A stretch of DNA of 64,000 nt from Zasmidium citrigriseum (lineage: Eukaryota > Ascomycota > Dothideomycetes > Mycosphaerellales > Mycosphaerellaceae), in contig NHNW01000016.1 of assembly GCA_002786025.1 (NCBI GenBank), positions 716,308-780,307 on the forward strand. The letters run 5' to 3'. The notes under the pieces are model-generated. The model saw nothing but the letters and a program-made list of their open reading frames with translations. It was not told the DNA's origin and ran no database searches. Both the position numbers and the translations under genes were made by a program. Numbering within the stretch: the stretch's first letter is position 1; each line of letters starts with the position of its first letter. Shown here piece by piece: positions 24,420 through 35,246 of the stretch.

Positions 24420-26480
24420 TCGTATACTCTTTATACAATACAAATTCTTTACTATCGCTAGTCTAGATGCCTTATAGCTTAGCTATACTAACTCTTTAAT
24501 CGCGTAAAGATACCCTGTCGCCTCCTAACTGTATATTAGAGAACCTCTAGTCGAAAGACGCGACGTTTTCTTACGGCGTAGACATACTTCTATAGCTAAT
24601 AGCGTATACATATATTACGTTAGGCTTCTCTAGAGCTCCCCCTACCTTATATTAAGCTAGATCCTTAACGACTCCTAAATATAAAGAAGTCGTATCCGCT
24701 ACTACTTTTTAAGTCTTCGTCCTATACTATTCTAGCTCTACCTTTACCTACGATAGCGACTAGTCTTCTACTAACCCCGCTATACTTTATATTCCTAAGC
24801 GAGGTAGACTTACTATATTCGGAGGCTACTATTACTATATAACAACTACGACCTTCTATATCGAAGATTGTATATAGCTTCCTACTATCTACCCTTAACA
24901 CCGCTACTAGCGGTAATGCGTTATATTAAAGCGCTTTTCGATCGAACGACTTCTTTATCCTTACATTCTAGGGCCTAGAGACCTTTTAACCGTACTTTAT
25001 TGTACTAGTAGCGTCGACATCGCTATTAGAAGTATTCTAACTCCGATTTAACCGTAACTAGATAATCGTAGGCTATATCTAGATTGTCTATAATAGCTAG
25101 ACCGCACCGTTTTCCGACCACCCTTAGTATCTAGTCTATTTACTTATTCCTCTAAGAATACTTCAACTATACTTCGCTTTCCTTAGCGCTTGTTAGGCTA
25201 TATACTATCCCCCTTACCGGAAAGTACTAAGCTATAGTAGCGCTTAGGTTTAATAAGAGGCATCTATTTAATACACCTTTTGGATCGACGTATATCGAAG
25301 GCACCGCTCGACGCTTTCCCTCTATTAAGGCCTTTCTAAAGCGTTCGCGGTCTTTACAACCCCCGAGAATACTATTACTATTAACCGACGCCCCGATATA
25401 TCTTAAGAACTATTGTCTCTTAGAAATCTAGGAGGCGATCCTTCCGTATAGATGCTTCGCGCTATTTGTTAGCTTAAACGGGTATTAGGACGAGTAGCAA
25501 ACGTCTTTCTAAGGCGTGGACGAGAGGCTACTATCGAGGTTAGTCCTACTCTCGATGCCTTTACGCTTCTAGTAAAAGCCTCCTAGCTACTACTTTAGTC
25601 CTCTTTTCGGACAATCTAGCCCTAACTCGACGAAGGCCTAAAATAAAGGCTCTACGCTTAGGTCGTAATAGCTACCTTTAACGCTATAGAGGTCTACTCT
25701 CTACCTTAACTTTAACGGAATAGCTAGAATTCTTACGTTAGAGGCGATTGTTAACTACCTCTATATATATATACTATACGTACTAAGATAGGCCTACCGC
25801 TACATAATAAGCCGTAGGAGCCTTATACCCCTACTCTAGAAGGCCTACTAAATAAAGTGCCTACACTAATCTAGCTAGCCGTTCGTTACCTTACGGTACT
25901 TCGCTACTACCTACTACGACCTAGAGAACTACTTCGAAATATAGAGGCCCTTTAAGACTCGATTAATTAGCTTACTATAATCTCTATCGTATACTCGCTA
26001 GCTAGCCTACTAGAAGATACCCGGCTCCGCTAAGACCTTATACTACTACGATCTGTTACATAAAGCGTTTAAGAATATACGAACTACTAGAGCTTTCCTC
26101 CTATTAATATATATATACTAGCTTAGATATTTAATCCTAAGCGGCTACTCGATTTATTCGGCACCGCACTTTAGTCTACTCTTCGTAACTTAACTTAGTA
26201 GGGAAAGGCGCCTTTCCGGCTTATATAAACTATAGGGGAGATAGCCTAGCTTAAGAATGTAGGAATGTTTAGTAATAAAATTAGTGCCGTAGGACAGCTA
26301 GAGGTTATACTAAGTAAGAGTAACTTTATGTAGTAAAGGCTAGGTCTAGAAAGAGCGCTCGATTCTATATCCCTTCGCTAGTTACTCTACTATTAGTAAT
26401 ATAACGAGATTGCGTTAAACATATATCCGAGTATATATTATATATATTTACCTATAATTAAGCTTTGTTACGCAAAGATA
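24420..26480. other. Coding-like but unresolved region
   Basis: Several frames on both strands are readable with only TAG/TAA stops. One plus frame gives a plausible globular stretch around 25,390-25,560 (LRNLGGDPSV, then LKRVLGRVANVFLRRGRE), but a second plus frame and one minus frame have similar or lower stop densities. I cannot decide which strand was coding. No domain was recognised. Confidence 0.35.
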
Positions 26481-26485
26481 GTTAA

Positions 26486-26770
26486 GTAGAGCGACTAATT
26501 TTATTCGGTCTCGGGAGAGGTAGTAGGTTACTATAGTAGAGCGGCCGATTTTATTCGGTCTTAGGACACGTAAAAGCATACTATAGTAGAGCAATTAATT
26601 TTATAGGTTTTTAGAGTATATAAATATTACTACCGTATATCGGCTAAGTATGTCTAGTAGTAACATATCGATAAGGCTATCTTTTAACTATAAGCCCTAA
26701 GACCGGATAAAATTAGCCGCTATAGGGTAATATCCTAGTACAAAGCTAGAGACCGAGTAAAATCGGTCGC
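26486..26770. repeat. Cluster of 50-bp-spaced dyads, three forward and two inverted
   Basis: The 20-bp dyad occurs at 26,491-26,510, 26,541-26,560 and 26,591-26,610 in one orientation, exactly 50 bp apart. It then occurs inverted at 26,701-26,720 and 26,751-26,770, again 50 bp apart. The best copy, GCGGCCGATTTTATTCGGTC, has near-perfect arms GGCCGA and TCGGTC around TTTTAT. The spacers are also alike (CTATAGTAGA precedes the second and third copies). The layout is a large palindrome centred near 26,650. No gene is seen in it. Confidence 0.85.
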
Positions 26771-27814
26771 TAAGCCGTACTTAGATCCTAATCCCCTACT
26801 AATCCGAATAGAAGCGGCCGCTATACTATAGTACCTTTATATATACTTTATTCTAATAAGAAATTTATTTAGGTTAGTATATCGATTATATTAAGAACAC
26901 TTCTATAGCTACTAGGCACTTAAGTAAGACACTACTAGCTAATTACCTTCTATTACCCGTCTTCTAAAGCGTCGAACCTCCTATTTCGAAATATCTTCTA
27001 AAATCCTTATTATCGTTAGCGTATCTTATAAAGCGAGAGGATACTTTTCTAGCTAGGCCTTAGGCGTCGGTCGACCCCTAAGGTAAGCGTAGCGTAGGTA
27101 GCCTTCCCTTACGGTACCTTTTAGATACTCTACCGATCCTAGGTAAGGCTTATTATCTAAGTAGACTACTATCTACGATCTCTATCTCCTATTTTTCGTC
27201 TTAGTAGTATCCGTAAGAGACTTCCTATTTAGCGGAACGCTTAGGAGGATCCGATACTCTACTAAATAGTACTACTGTAGGTAAGTTTAAAATACCGAAC
27301 CCCCGAGGTACCGCTCTAGAGGCGATATAAATCCCGGCATATTATAGATCTAGCTAGTATACTAGGCTAGCTTCCGGAACCCTTTCTTATGAAAGTTTAA
27401 TCGAGTATCGTCGGAAGGAGGTATAGTTTAATCTAAGTCGCCGAAGAACCGGCTTATAAGCGTACCGGCGTTACGCTAAATCTAGGTGCTACGATCTTTT
27501 CCGATAATAAATATATCTTTCCCGTAGAGTTTCCTAAGCGACTTATACGTAAAGTCTATCGTTCGCTCGTTTAGACTCCCTCGTTACTCTGGCAAGATAT
27601 CGTCCTAAATAGTAAACCGAATATTATCTCGAAATTGTTAAAGTATAAGGGTAACTATCGTAATTAAGATGTAGTAATAAAGCTCTTTACTACTATACTC
27701 TAGTATTAAGTATCGATACCTATAGATAGCTTCCTATCTCTTATTTATTTCTTCCGCCTTAGCATCGTTCTAAGAATACCGCGCGAGTAGTCTACTATAG
27801 TTCTAAAGTATTAA
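26771..27814. other. Non-assigned interval after the dyad cluster
   Basis: No motif was recognised. The sequence is coding-like in composition and may be the 3' continuation of the minus-strand frame that is readable from 27,815 upward, but I could not follow it with confidence. Confidence 0.3.
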
Positions 27815-30350
27815 TACCTAGTAAGATTCCAAGAACGTATAACTCGTCTAGTCGACTACCTTTGCTACCTAGTAAAAGCTATACTTTATTATCGTTTCCG
27901 AGAACCCTATACTAGTTACCATAATATTTCCTCGCGTGTCTAGTACCTACGTAGTCTATAGTTCCCGCTTACTCGGGAAATTAGTAGCTATTAAGAACGA
28001 GCGTAACATGTTAAGTACTATAAAGGCTATAAGTATCTATTAAAGCGCTAGATTCCTAGACGTAATCGCTAAAATTATCTCGAAGTACGAAGCTAGTCTA
28101 TCTAGAACATTCTATATAAAGTAAAAGTATTTATGTAACGGCAAAAGCTAAAGCGGCGCGGTCGCTTCCCTCGTAGTTAGTACTACGCGTTCGTATAATT
28201 AAGATTCCTCCGCGTCTACTCGAGCTATAACTAGAAGGTCTAAGAAAGCGTTATATACTATACGGTACTCCTCTTGCGCACCGTATACTTTAGTAAACCG
28301 TCCTCGAGCGATACTCTAATATACTCTATAGCTAGTTATTCTCTATACGTCGCCAAGTACGTTATAGTCTAAACGAGCTCTTCTAGCCGCTACTAAGGCC
28401 GTCGCTTGGCTACGACCCGCCGCGAAATCGTCTAGGCTACGATTTATGTACGGATATACTTTCGTTACATCGAGGGCCTATTTCGCTTAAGAATAGTATT
28501 ATACGTAGAGTAGTCCCTAAGGACCTATTATAGACGTTAGAGGCGGGGTAGCTATAATATTTCGAAGGTCGCGAAGTCTATAGTAGTTGTAAAAGTAGTA
28601 GTAGTTATTAACTCGTAGTTCCTAACCTATCGAGTTCTTAAACAGGTTCGATAGCGCCTTTCGTACGTAATAGGTACGGAAAAACGCTATATAGGCTTAA
28701 GGCGAGCTATAGAGTACTACCTCCTTCCTAATGTCGACGACTAAGGTCCTTATATAGCCTAAGTCGTACGTTCTGCGAATAAACTCCCTAAAGTCCTCTA
28801 AGCATCCTAGTAAGTTAGATTTCCGATAATTGTACTTATAGTTCTTTATAGTAAAGAAGATTTCTAGGTTCCGAAATTTTCGCGCTAGTCTAGCTACCTC
28901 CGGAGGGCCCTCTTAAAGCTTCTAAATACGTTTAAGGACCCGGTCCTAAAGCCTTAGGCATGTATACGGCGTTAGATAGTAGTCTAGATAAGTGCTCCTC
29001 GCGAACGACTTAGTCTACCTCTTACGCTTCTCTATAGTCGGAATACGAGCATTCGCCTTTACCGTATTATAACATAACGGTATTAAAGAGTCCTAGTTAA
29101 TCGACATTGCCCCCCGAAGCGATAGTAGTAGGATCTCGTCTATCTAGAATCGTGTTTAGTCGTTAGTTAATAGTATCTCGGTATTCGGGATATAGGGGAA
29201 GTAGACATATATCGAGGTATTAGACTCCTTAATCTTTCCGAATAGTATATACGTCGTACGCTTTAGATTAAGAAACCTATTACGATCCGACTCGAAGTTT
29301 CCATTAACGGATACGTCCTTAAGGTCGAGATACAGACTAGCCTCGTTCTGTTACGTCTTTAACGGGACTAGATAGTACGATATTCTAGTTCTAAATGCCC
29401 CGAACGAATTTGCCTACCTAAAGTATAAGTCTATATCGTAGGTAATAGTACTTATTACGTCCGAGAGATTCGTCTTATACGACTTGTAAACGTAGACATA
29501 GCGAGGCTCGCTTACGGACCTATTAGGTATAATCTCCTTTCCTTCTAACGTCTCTATAAGTACTCTCGGGTTTAACGCGCTAGTTATAACCTTATCTTTC
29601 GATAAGAAGTCTCTTTTGTTTAGGATATAATAGCTTACCTCGGGTTTTACTAGCTTGTTAAGTCGATAGTACACCTTGTTACTATTAGTAAAGTCGGCCG
29701 TATACTCCCTCTCGTTATCTTTATAGTCTTACTTAGTATAACCGTAGAAGGACAAAAGGTAATAGAGTAGTATTCTCGCTAGGTTATTCTCTTTATAGGC
29801 TCGATCGAACTATACTCGTCGCTCGGACTAATGTATTAATACCGCGTTACCGTCCCCTTCTCTCTCGCCTCGCGTCTCTATAGCCGGGGTTAGTAGGCCC
29901 TCTTAGTAAATACTTTCCCGTCTTCTATACTACGAATAGTAGGGCTAGCTATTAGGTCCTAGGTTAGTCTTATCTTATACAAATACGTACTCCTTATCTC
30001 CGTCGAAAGATAATAATACTTCGCTTCTAGATTTATTACTACTTAAGTTAACGTCCTAGAAGCTAAAGGGGTAATTAAAGTCTCTTATAGTACCCTCTCG
30101 CTCGCGAGAAATTAGCTCGTCGCTAATCTCTAAGTCGATCCCGTTACGCGCATTATTAGCGCTAAGAAGAGGCGACTCTATTTCTATAAGGGCCTAGGGT
30201 AGGGTTACTATCGTTCGATAGCGCTCCTTATCTTCTAGGGCCTAAGAACGGTTAGCTATAGTCTATTAATACGGTAGACGATCCTTATAACAAAGGGGGC
30301 TAGTAGTTCCTCCGCGCGTCTATTATCTATAATTCGAACCGATTGAAACG
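27815..30350 (-). pseudogene. Long decayed gene of unknown function, about 845 codons
   Basis: A single minus-strand frame stays open apart from TAG/TAA over 2.5 kb. I checked that positions near 27,868, 28,477 and 29,674 are in the same frame. The product is mixed globular protein: FNYPFSF and LLSFDGDKEYVFV in the N-terminal part, then YRLNKLVKPEVSYYILNKRD and VSEPRYVYVYKSYKTNLSD. Further on come LSNLFKNSIG and ALDVTKVYPYINRSLDDFAA. No family is recognised; there is no evident signal peptide or membrane run. It contains the longest stop-free stretch noted in the window (29,414-29,674). Its length with no TGA and no clear intron suggests one large exon. Start and end are approximate. Confidence 0.55.
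29414..29674 (-). pseudogene. 86-codon uninterrupted fragment of the 27.8-30.3 kb gene
   Basis: The frame opens at GTG and runs 86 codons to TAG. In-frame sequence continues upstream without a stop to about 29,731 and downstream beyond the TAG (ANSFGAFRTRISYYLVPLK). So neither the start nor the stop is natural: it is a surviving piece of the larger decayed gene, and a separate small protein is unlikely. Confidence 0.6.
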
Positions 30351-31163
30351 CTATATTTATACGGTTTAAGTCTACCCTAGCTTTAATAGCGTATTCTTTA
30401 GGGTCCCCGCGCCGAGCTATTTCCCCGGAATCTAGTATTACCTTCTCCGCCGTTACCCGTTCCCTTCCTTACTCGTTATATATACTCTATCCTAGATATA
30501 AGGTAGAGTCGAGGTAGTCGTCTTACTATACATCGGATATTATTCTATTACGTAAAGCCTTTTAGCGGGTACGATACTTCTAAGAGTTTACGCGATCTCT
30601 TATTCGCTTCGACAATTTTAGGTCGTTAGTCGGAAGGTCTAGAATATCGGACTAAGGCCCCGGGCGCTTTCTTAATTCTTCTATAGTATATAAAGGAGAT
30701 AAAGCCTATAGTATAAAGGCTGCATCCTATCCTATAGTCTAAATAGACACTAATGTCGCTAGCTAAGAGTCCTCGGGCTACCTAGAAGATAATCGTTATC
30801 CCTTATAGCGATATACGTTAATTATAGTACCTCGTTCGAAGATTAGGGTTTTGTCTTATATTTAACTCTATCGCGTTAAGATAATACGCGCTAATCGTTA
30901 TCCCCTACGCTAATCGGTGTCTTATAGTAGCGGATTACCCTATAGGCAACTCGCGTTTTGTCTTCGAACGGCTATACTAGCCTATATTAGCCAACGAGCG
31001 ATTTAAGCCCGAAGTACTAGTTACCTAAGGTAGGTACGCTCTACCTAGGTAGTAATAAGCTACCTAACCTAATTACGCTAGCTAATACGGGGTAAAAACC
31101 TTGTCGCCCGCTACTTCCGACTTACCGTATCTTAAACTCTTACTTCCTAATACCCCTATCTCC
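30351..31163. other. Intergenic or 5' region between divergent frames
   Basis: It separates the minus-strand gene ending its readable part at 30,350 from the plus-strand frame at 31,164. It probably includes the 5' end and promoter of both, but no core promoter element can be trusted in mutated DNA. Confidence 0.35.
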
Positions 31164-31525
31164 GAGCGCTACTAAAATCTCCGATATGTCCGTTATAGCC
31201 TACTCTTAGCTATACGCCGAATTTTAGAGCCTCGTCGCGGCTACTCCTAGCGAGGAACTATTAAGAGCTAAGCTTCGCCTTAAAGACATCTATATAAAAC
31301 TTATACCCCCTAGCCCTATTAACGCCCTAGCTAAATAGTACGAACTAGTATATATAAAGAACCGAGACCCTAGTTTATATAATAGTAGACTTGCGGCGGC
31401 GTTAAACTATATCGGTATAGGCTCTCCCCCCCGACTAGGCGCTAACATCCGCTACTACGACGATAACGACAATAGCGTTAGATTATCTACTCCTTTAGGG
31501 CGGCCTATCTAACCTATCTTAAGTT
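31164..31525 (+). pseudogene. Decayed plus-strand frame, function unknown
   Basis: Readable frame with an ATG at 31,185 (MSVIAYS) and few stops: PSEELLRAKLRLKDIYIKLI, then NSRLAAALNYIGIG and GANIRYYDDNDNSVRLS. The N-terminal half is helical and charged. After about 31,525 the pattern shifts to another frame, consistent with an intron or an indel. No family was recognised. Confidence 0.4.
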
Positions 31526-32739
31526 CGTAACCGATTCGTTTAGCTTTTCCGTATAACGTATTACTAACTTAAAGGGTTAGTAAGCGATACCGCTATTACC
31601 GCCGAGCTAAAGTCGATATTCGACGCTAATCCCGAATACAAATATACGCTATTACTTATAGCTAGCGTCCCCGCTCCGAAGCGAAATACGGCCTAGGCTA
31701 GCCTCGATCTAGAAGTACGGGTAAATAAACGTACTGTAGTATCTTCGATCCCTATACCTACCTTAACGTTTATATAGACCTAGTTTAACCCTTAGCCTAG
31801 CGACTCTCTACGGATTATAAGTAGTAGCCTATAAGACCCCTACCCTATAGCTATCTACGGCTAGTTAGAGGAAAGCTAGCCGTTAGATTAGTATTAGTCT
31901 CTATCGAGTAATAGTATCGCTCGGATAGTATAGTATACGTACAACCTACTCTCTATTATTATAAGTAGTAATACTAATAGTAATCTTATCTCCGCTAAGG
32001 CTATCGAAGGCCTCGATAAGCTAGAGCGCCGCTAGCTCGGTCTTCCCTTACGACCGCGTTCGGGCTACGATAAGGGCTAGTTACTACGCTATATACCTAT
32101 AGTCTCTAAATATACCGATTCGTTCTAGATAGTCGAGTCTATTACTATAGCGGAAAAGGACGAAACCGGATTATCTTCTATACTACCGCCGCCCGTACGA
32201 TAGATATTAGCGTCTATTACCTATAGGTAACTTCGATCGTATCCTACTACGAGGTCTACTTCGTTAAATATTAGTAGGGAGAGGATAGAGAGCTAGCTTC
32301 TATATATATAAAATAAGTAGTTAAGTTACCCTAGTCGAATATTTAGAATAGAATTACTTATATAGTCCGTAAACTTCTACTAAAGTGCGGCTAATTTTAT
32401 CCCGTCTTACTAGCTTGCTCCGCCGTTCTATACTCCTCTTATTATAGCGACCCTCCCCGAATAGTAGAGACCTATTAGTCGAAGGTCTTTCCGCGCTATG
32501 TTTGCGTTACGTTATATAAAATCTACAAAGTCCTAATTCTCTAAAGAGATTAAAACCTACGCTATTATATATAGCCCCGTCCGTATATAGTATAATGTCG
32601 ACTTCTCTAATCGTAGGTAACCTATTACAACTAGTCTATAGGCTACGTAGGATAGAGTAGTTACGCGCCTTATTATACGTAAGAGCGGCGGGAGTAGTTA
32701 CTATCGTTATATAGCTCGATACTCCTTACGACGCCTAGA
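31526..32739. other. Coding-like continuation, not resolved; one dyad
   Basis: Plus frames remain partly readable to about 32,350 and probably continue the gene starting at 31,164, but I could not follow a single frame. One dyad copy (GCGGCTAATTTTATCCCGTC) lies at 32,387-32,406, just after the coding-like part. Confidence 0.35.
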
Positions 32740-33035
32740 TACGCTAGATTACGCTAGATTGCGCCTAAATGCGCCTTAACCCGCCTAGTTAGTAGCGGTC
32801 TTAGTATTCGGAGGCCGATTTTATTCGCGCTCTAGAGACTCCGTAATCTAGATAGTATCTTACTTACCTATCCCTCGATCCTATAATCTTAGAATCTTTA
32901 TAAAATACTTCCTAACGTCAGTATAGATCGTTAATTACTAGCTAGATTAGCCTAGACCCTATACGTCTTACATACGCCTATATACGCTAAGGTGCGCCTA
33001 TATACGCCTATATACGCCTATATACGCCTAACCCT
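32740..33035 (+). repeat. Decamer (ACGCCTATAT-type) arrays with an internal dyad
   Basis: Two groups of 10-bp units: about 32,740-32,790 (ACGCTAGATT, GCGCCTAAAT and similar) and about 32,965-33,035 (ATACGCCTAT in near-perfect tandem). A dyad (GAGGCCGATTTTATTCGCGC) lies between them at 32,811-32,830. Confidence 0.75.
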
Positions 33036-33051
33036 ACCTTATATGCTATCG

Positions 33052-33400
33052 GCGGCCGATTTTATCCGCGGTCGATTTTATATCTATCTACCTATATAGG
33101 CGTTAGCTTTACTCTAAAATACCTCGGACTTAATATATCCGCAATTAAGGTTATCTAACCTTAATTCCCCTGGGACCGATTTTATCCGCCCTTAAATCTA
33201 TTCGCGACTTATTTTATTCCCTTAGGCGCGAAAACATAATAAGTAATAAGAGATAGTCCGTAAACGCGACTATTTTATGTCTAGTAATATCGTTAGAGCC
33301 TACGCTATCCGTACCTAGCCGTATCTCGTAAAGGTCGTAATAGCTACTATAGTCGAATAAAATTAGGCGCTACTTTGCCCGTCTTAATTTTATTCCCTCC
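33052..33400. repeat. Second dyad cluster
   Basis: At least six copies or half-copies: 33,052 (GCGGCCGATTTTATCCGC), 33,067 (CGGTCGATTTTAT), near 33,173 (GGGACCGATTTTATCCGCC), near 33,203 and 33,266 (degenerate), and 33,352 inverted (GAATAAAATTAGGCGC). A further half-copy lies near 33,385. It follows the decamer array. No gene is seen from 33,035 to 33,880. Confidence 0.7.
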
Positions 33401-33899
33401 TACTTAGGATAGGATTATATACGGCCGTTTAATACTCTATAGCGTATTTTATACGGAGTCGATAGGGGCCGCTAGTCTATACGCTAGTAATACTCGCGGT
33501 AAATTAGGTTGTTTAGTAGTAGGCGCGTAACGGCGTTACTAGGACGACGAGGCCTACGCGCTCCCGATACTCTCCGTAGTAGTTAGAGCTATATTATAGC
33601 TTTCCTATTTACGCCGCCTCTTTATACTTTCTTCTATACCGTAACCGCTACTATCTAACCGCCGCCTCTTTCGGTACATATCCTCTCGCTCTCTACCTAC
33701 TATTATTAGTTACGCCTTTCTAGTATTATAGTCGAGGTAAACCGCGCCGCGCTTAGGCGTTCCTCTAGGAAAGGTAACTAGTATTTATAGGCGACCCCTC
33801 GTCTTTACTACTTACTAGCCGTAGTACCCCCTAAGGATATAATATCTCTAGCTAAGTAACCCGAGTCTATATCTTCCCGTTAGTTAAATTAGGCTTAGA

Positions 33900-34315
33900 A
33901 GTCGACTACTACTAAGCGCGCTACTATACCTACGAAGCCGAAGTTTAGTCCCTTATCTCTCGATACCGAGTTCTATAGCGCCTCTCTCCCTTTCGCCCTA
34001 CGAGGTATAACTCCTATTAACGCTATTAAGGCCGCTTAAGCGAAGCGCGACGCCGAGAAACTAGCCCGTACTAATAAGTTAGAGGGTAACTAAGATACTT
34101 ACGCTAAGGACACTAAGGAGGGCGACTATAAGGTATCTATTCCCTAGCCTACCTCCTATATTAACTATAGCGTAGATAACGAGGAGGGTAGAGATACTAA
34201 TAGTAAGGGAGATGTTAGTACAGCGCCGGATCTAGCGTCGAGTTCGCTAAAGACATCTAACGAGGTAGTTAACTCTACCTCTAATAGTATTACGTTTACT
34301 TTACTAGTATAGTCG
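33900..34315 (+). pseudogene. Decayed frame with acidic, low-complexity C-terminal part
   Basis: Plus frame with very few stops: TKPKFSPLSLDTEFYS, LRGITPINAIKAA, DAEKLARTNKLEGN. It is followed by an acidic Ser/Asp/Glu-rich segment (YAKDTKEGDYKVS, NYSVDNEEGRDTNSKGDVST). The tail looks disordered, as in many fungal nuclear proteins. A clear family cannot be given. Frame use is lost after about 34,315. Confidence 0.45.
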
Positions 34316-35246
34316 TAGCTATATACTAACCCTCTATAGGACGTAAGACTCTACGTACTTTCGGGAATACTACGTAAGGCGATCCTTCTAAGCCTATTAG
34401 TATCTATTCTAGCGACTTCTCCTCTATTATTAACCTCGACGATACCTCCGACGAAGCGACTCCGCCCGCCGCCTCCTAATTAAAAGTACCGACGCGCTAC
34501 GCTCGCGTACTAACTATCTCTAATATCGAGTAGAGCTAGCTAGTAAAGTAGCTACTTATAGTCTATACGAGCGGATAAAATTAGTCGTATAACTATAGTA
34601 TATCTATAGATACAAGGATAGACTACTTATATTATAAACATTAGTCCTCGAGTAGGAAGGCTATAGTAAGAATACGAGGCTTAGTCGAAGGATACGGTAG
34701 AGTAGCATTTTGAACTAAACGTAGTAACGTAATTCAAGCCTCTAGATACCTCTATAGCTCCCTATCTTTCTACCTTCTCCCTCGTATAGTAATTAGTATA
34801 AGACGAACCGCCGTATACGTTTCTATTATAAACGCCCGCCCCTTTCGATTAAAAGATTACGACTTGTAGTTAGTTCGGGAAGGCCCGCTTAGTAACGGTA
34901 TCCTTAGTAGCTACGTACTTCTAAGCGCGACTTTCTTTCCCTTTATCTATCTCCTATATCGTCTTACTTTAACTATTACTACGCGCCCCCTAAACTATAT
35001 CTCGCTCGCGTGCTCGACTACTAGCCTAACTCCGCGCTCCTCCCCTTCGGCGTCTTAACTAACTAAGCGCTACCTAACGTCGCCCTAATCTTTAAAAACG
35101 TACTATTTACGATAGAAGTACGTATTACGCTAGCCTATAAATGTCTAGCTCGACATACTTATTTTAACTAGGTAATCTACATTTCCTAAGATATTCTATT
35201 ACTAGCTATTCCTATATATTACTAGTAGCGCTCGATATTATCTCCT
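34316..35246. other. Unresolved interval, one inverted dyad
   Basis: A degenerate inverted dyad (GCGGATAAAATTAGTCG) is at about 34,571. The remainder is coding-like in composition but no frame was followed. The end of this interval should contain the promoter of the gene at 35,247. Confidence 0.35.

Noticed and set aside
24420..26400. A 650-codon plus-strand gene
   Set aside because: Competing frames on both strands have equal or fewer stops; kept only as an unresolved coding-like region.
26486..26770. CRISPR array (regular 50-bp repeats)
   Set aside because: Only three plus two copies, spacers resemble each other, copies are inverted, and the genome is eukaryotic.
28440..28480. Motif A of a family-B DNA polymerase (ALDVTKVYPYI), which would suggest a Polinton-like or viral element
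   Set aside because: No motif B or YxDTDS-like motif C was found in the same frame, and the rest of the protein does not fit.
29414..29674. An intact small gene of 86 codons
   Set aside because: The frame goes on past both ends with the same style of sequence; it is a piece of a larger decayed gene, with a GTG start and a RIP-type stop.
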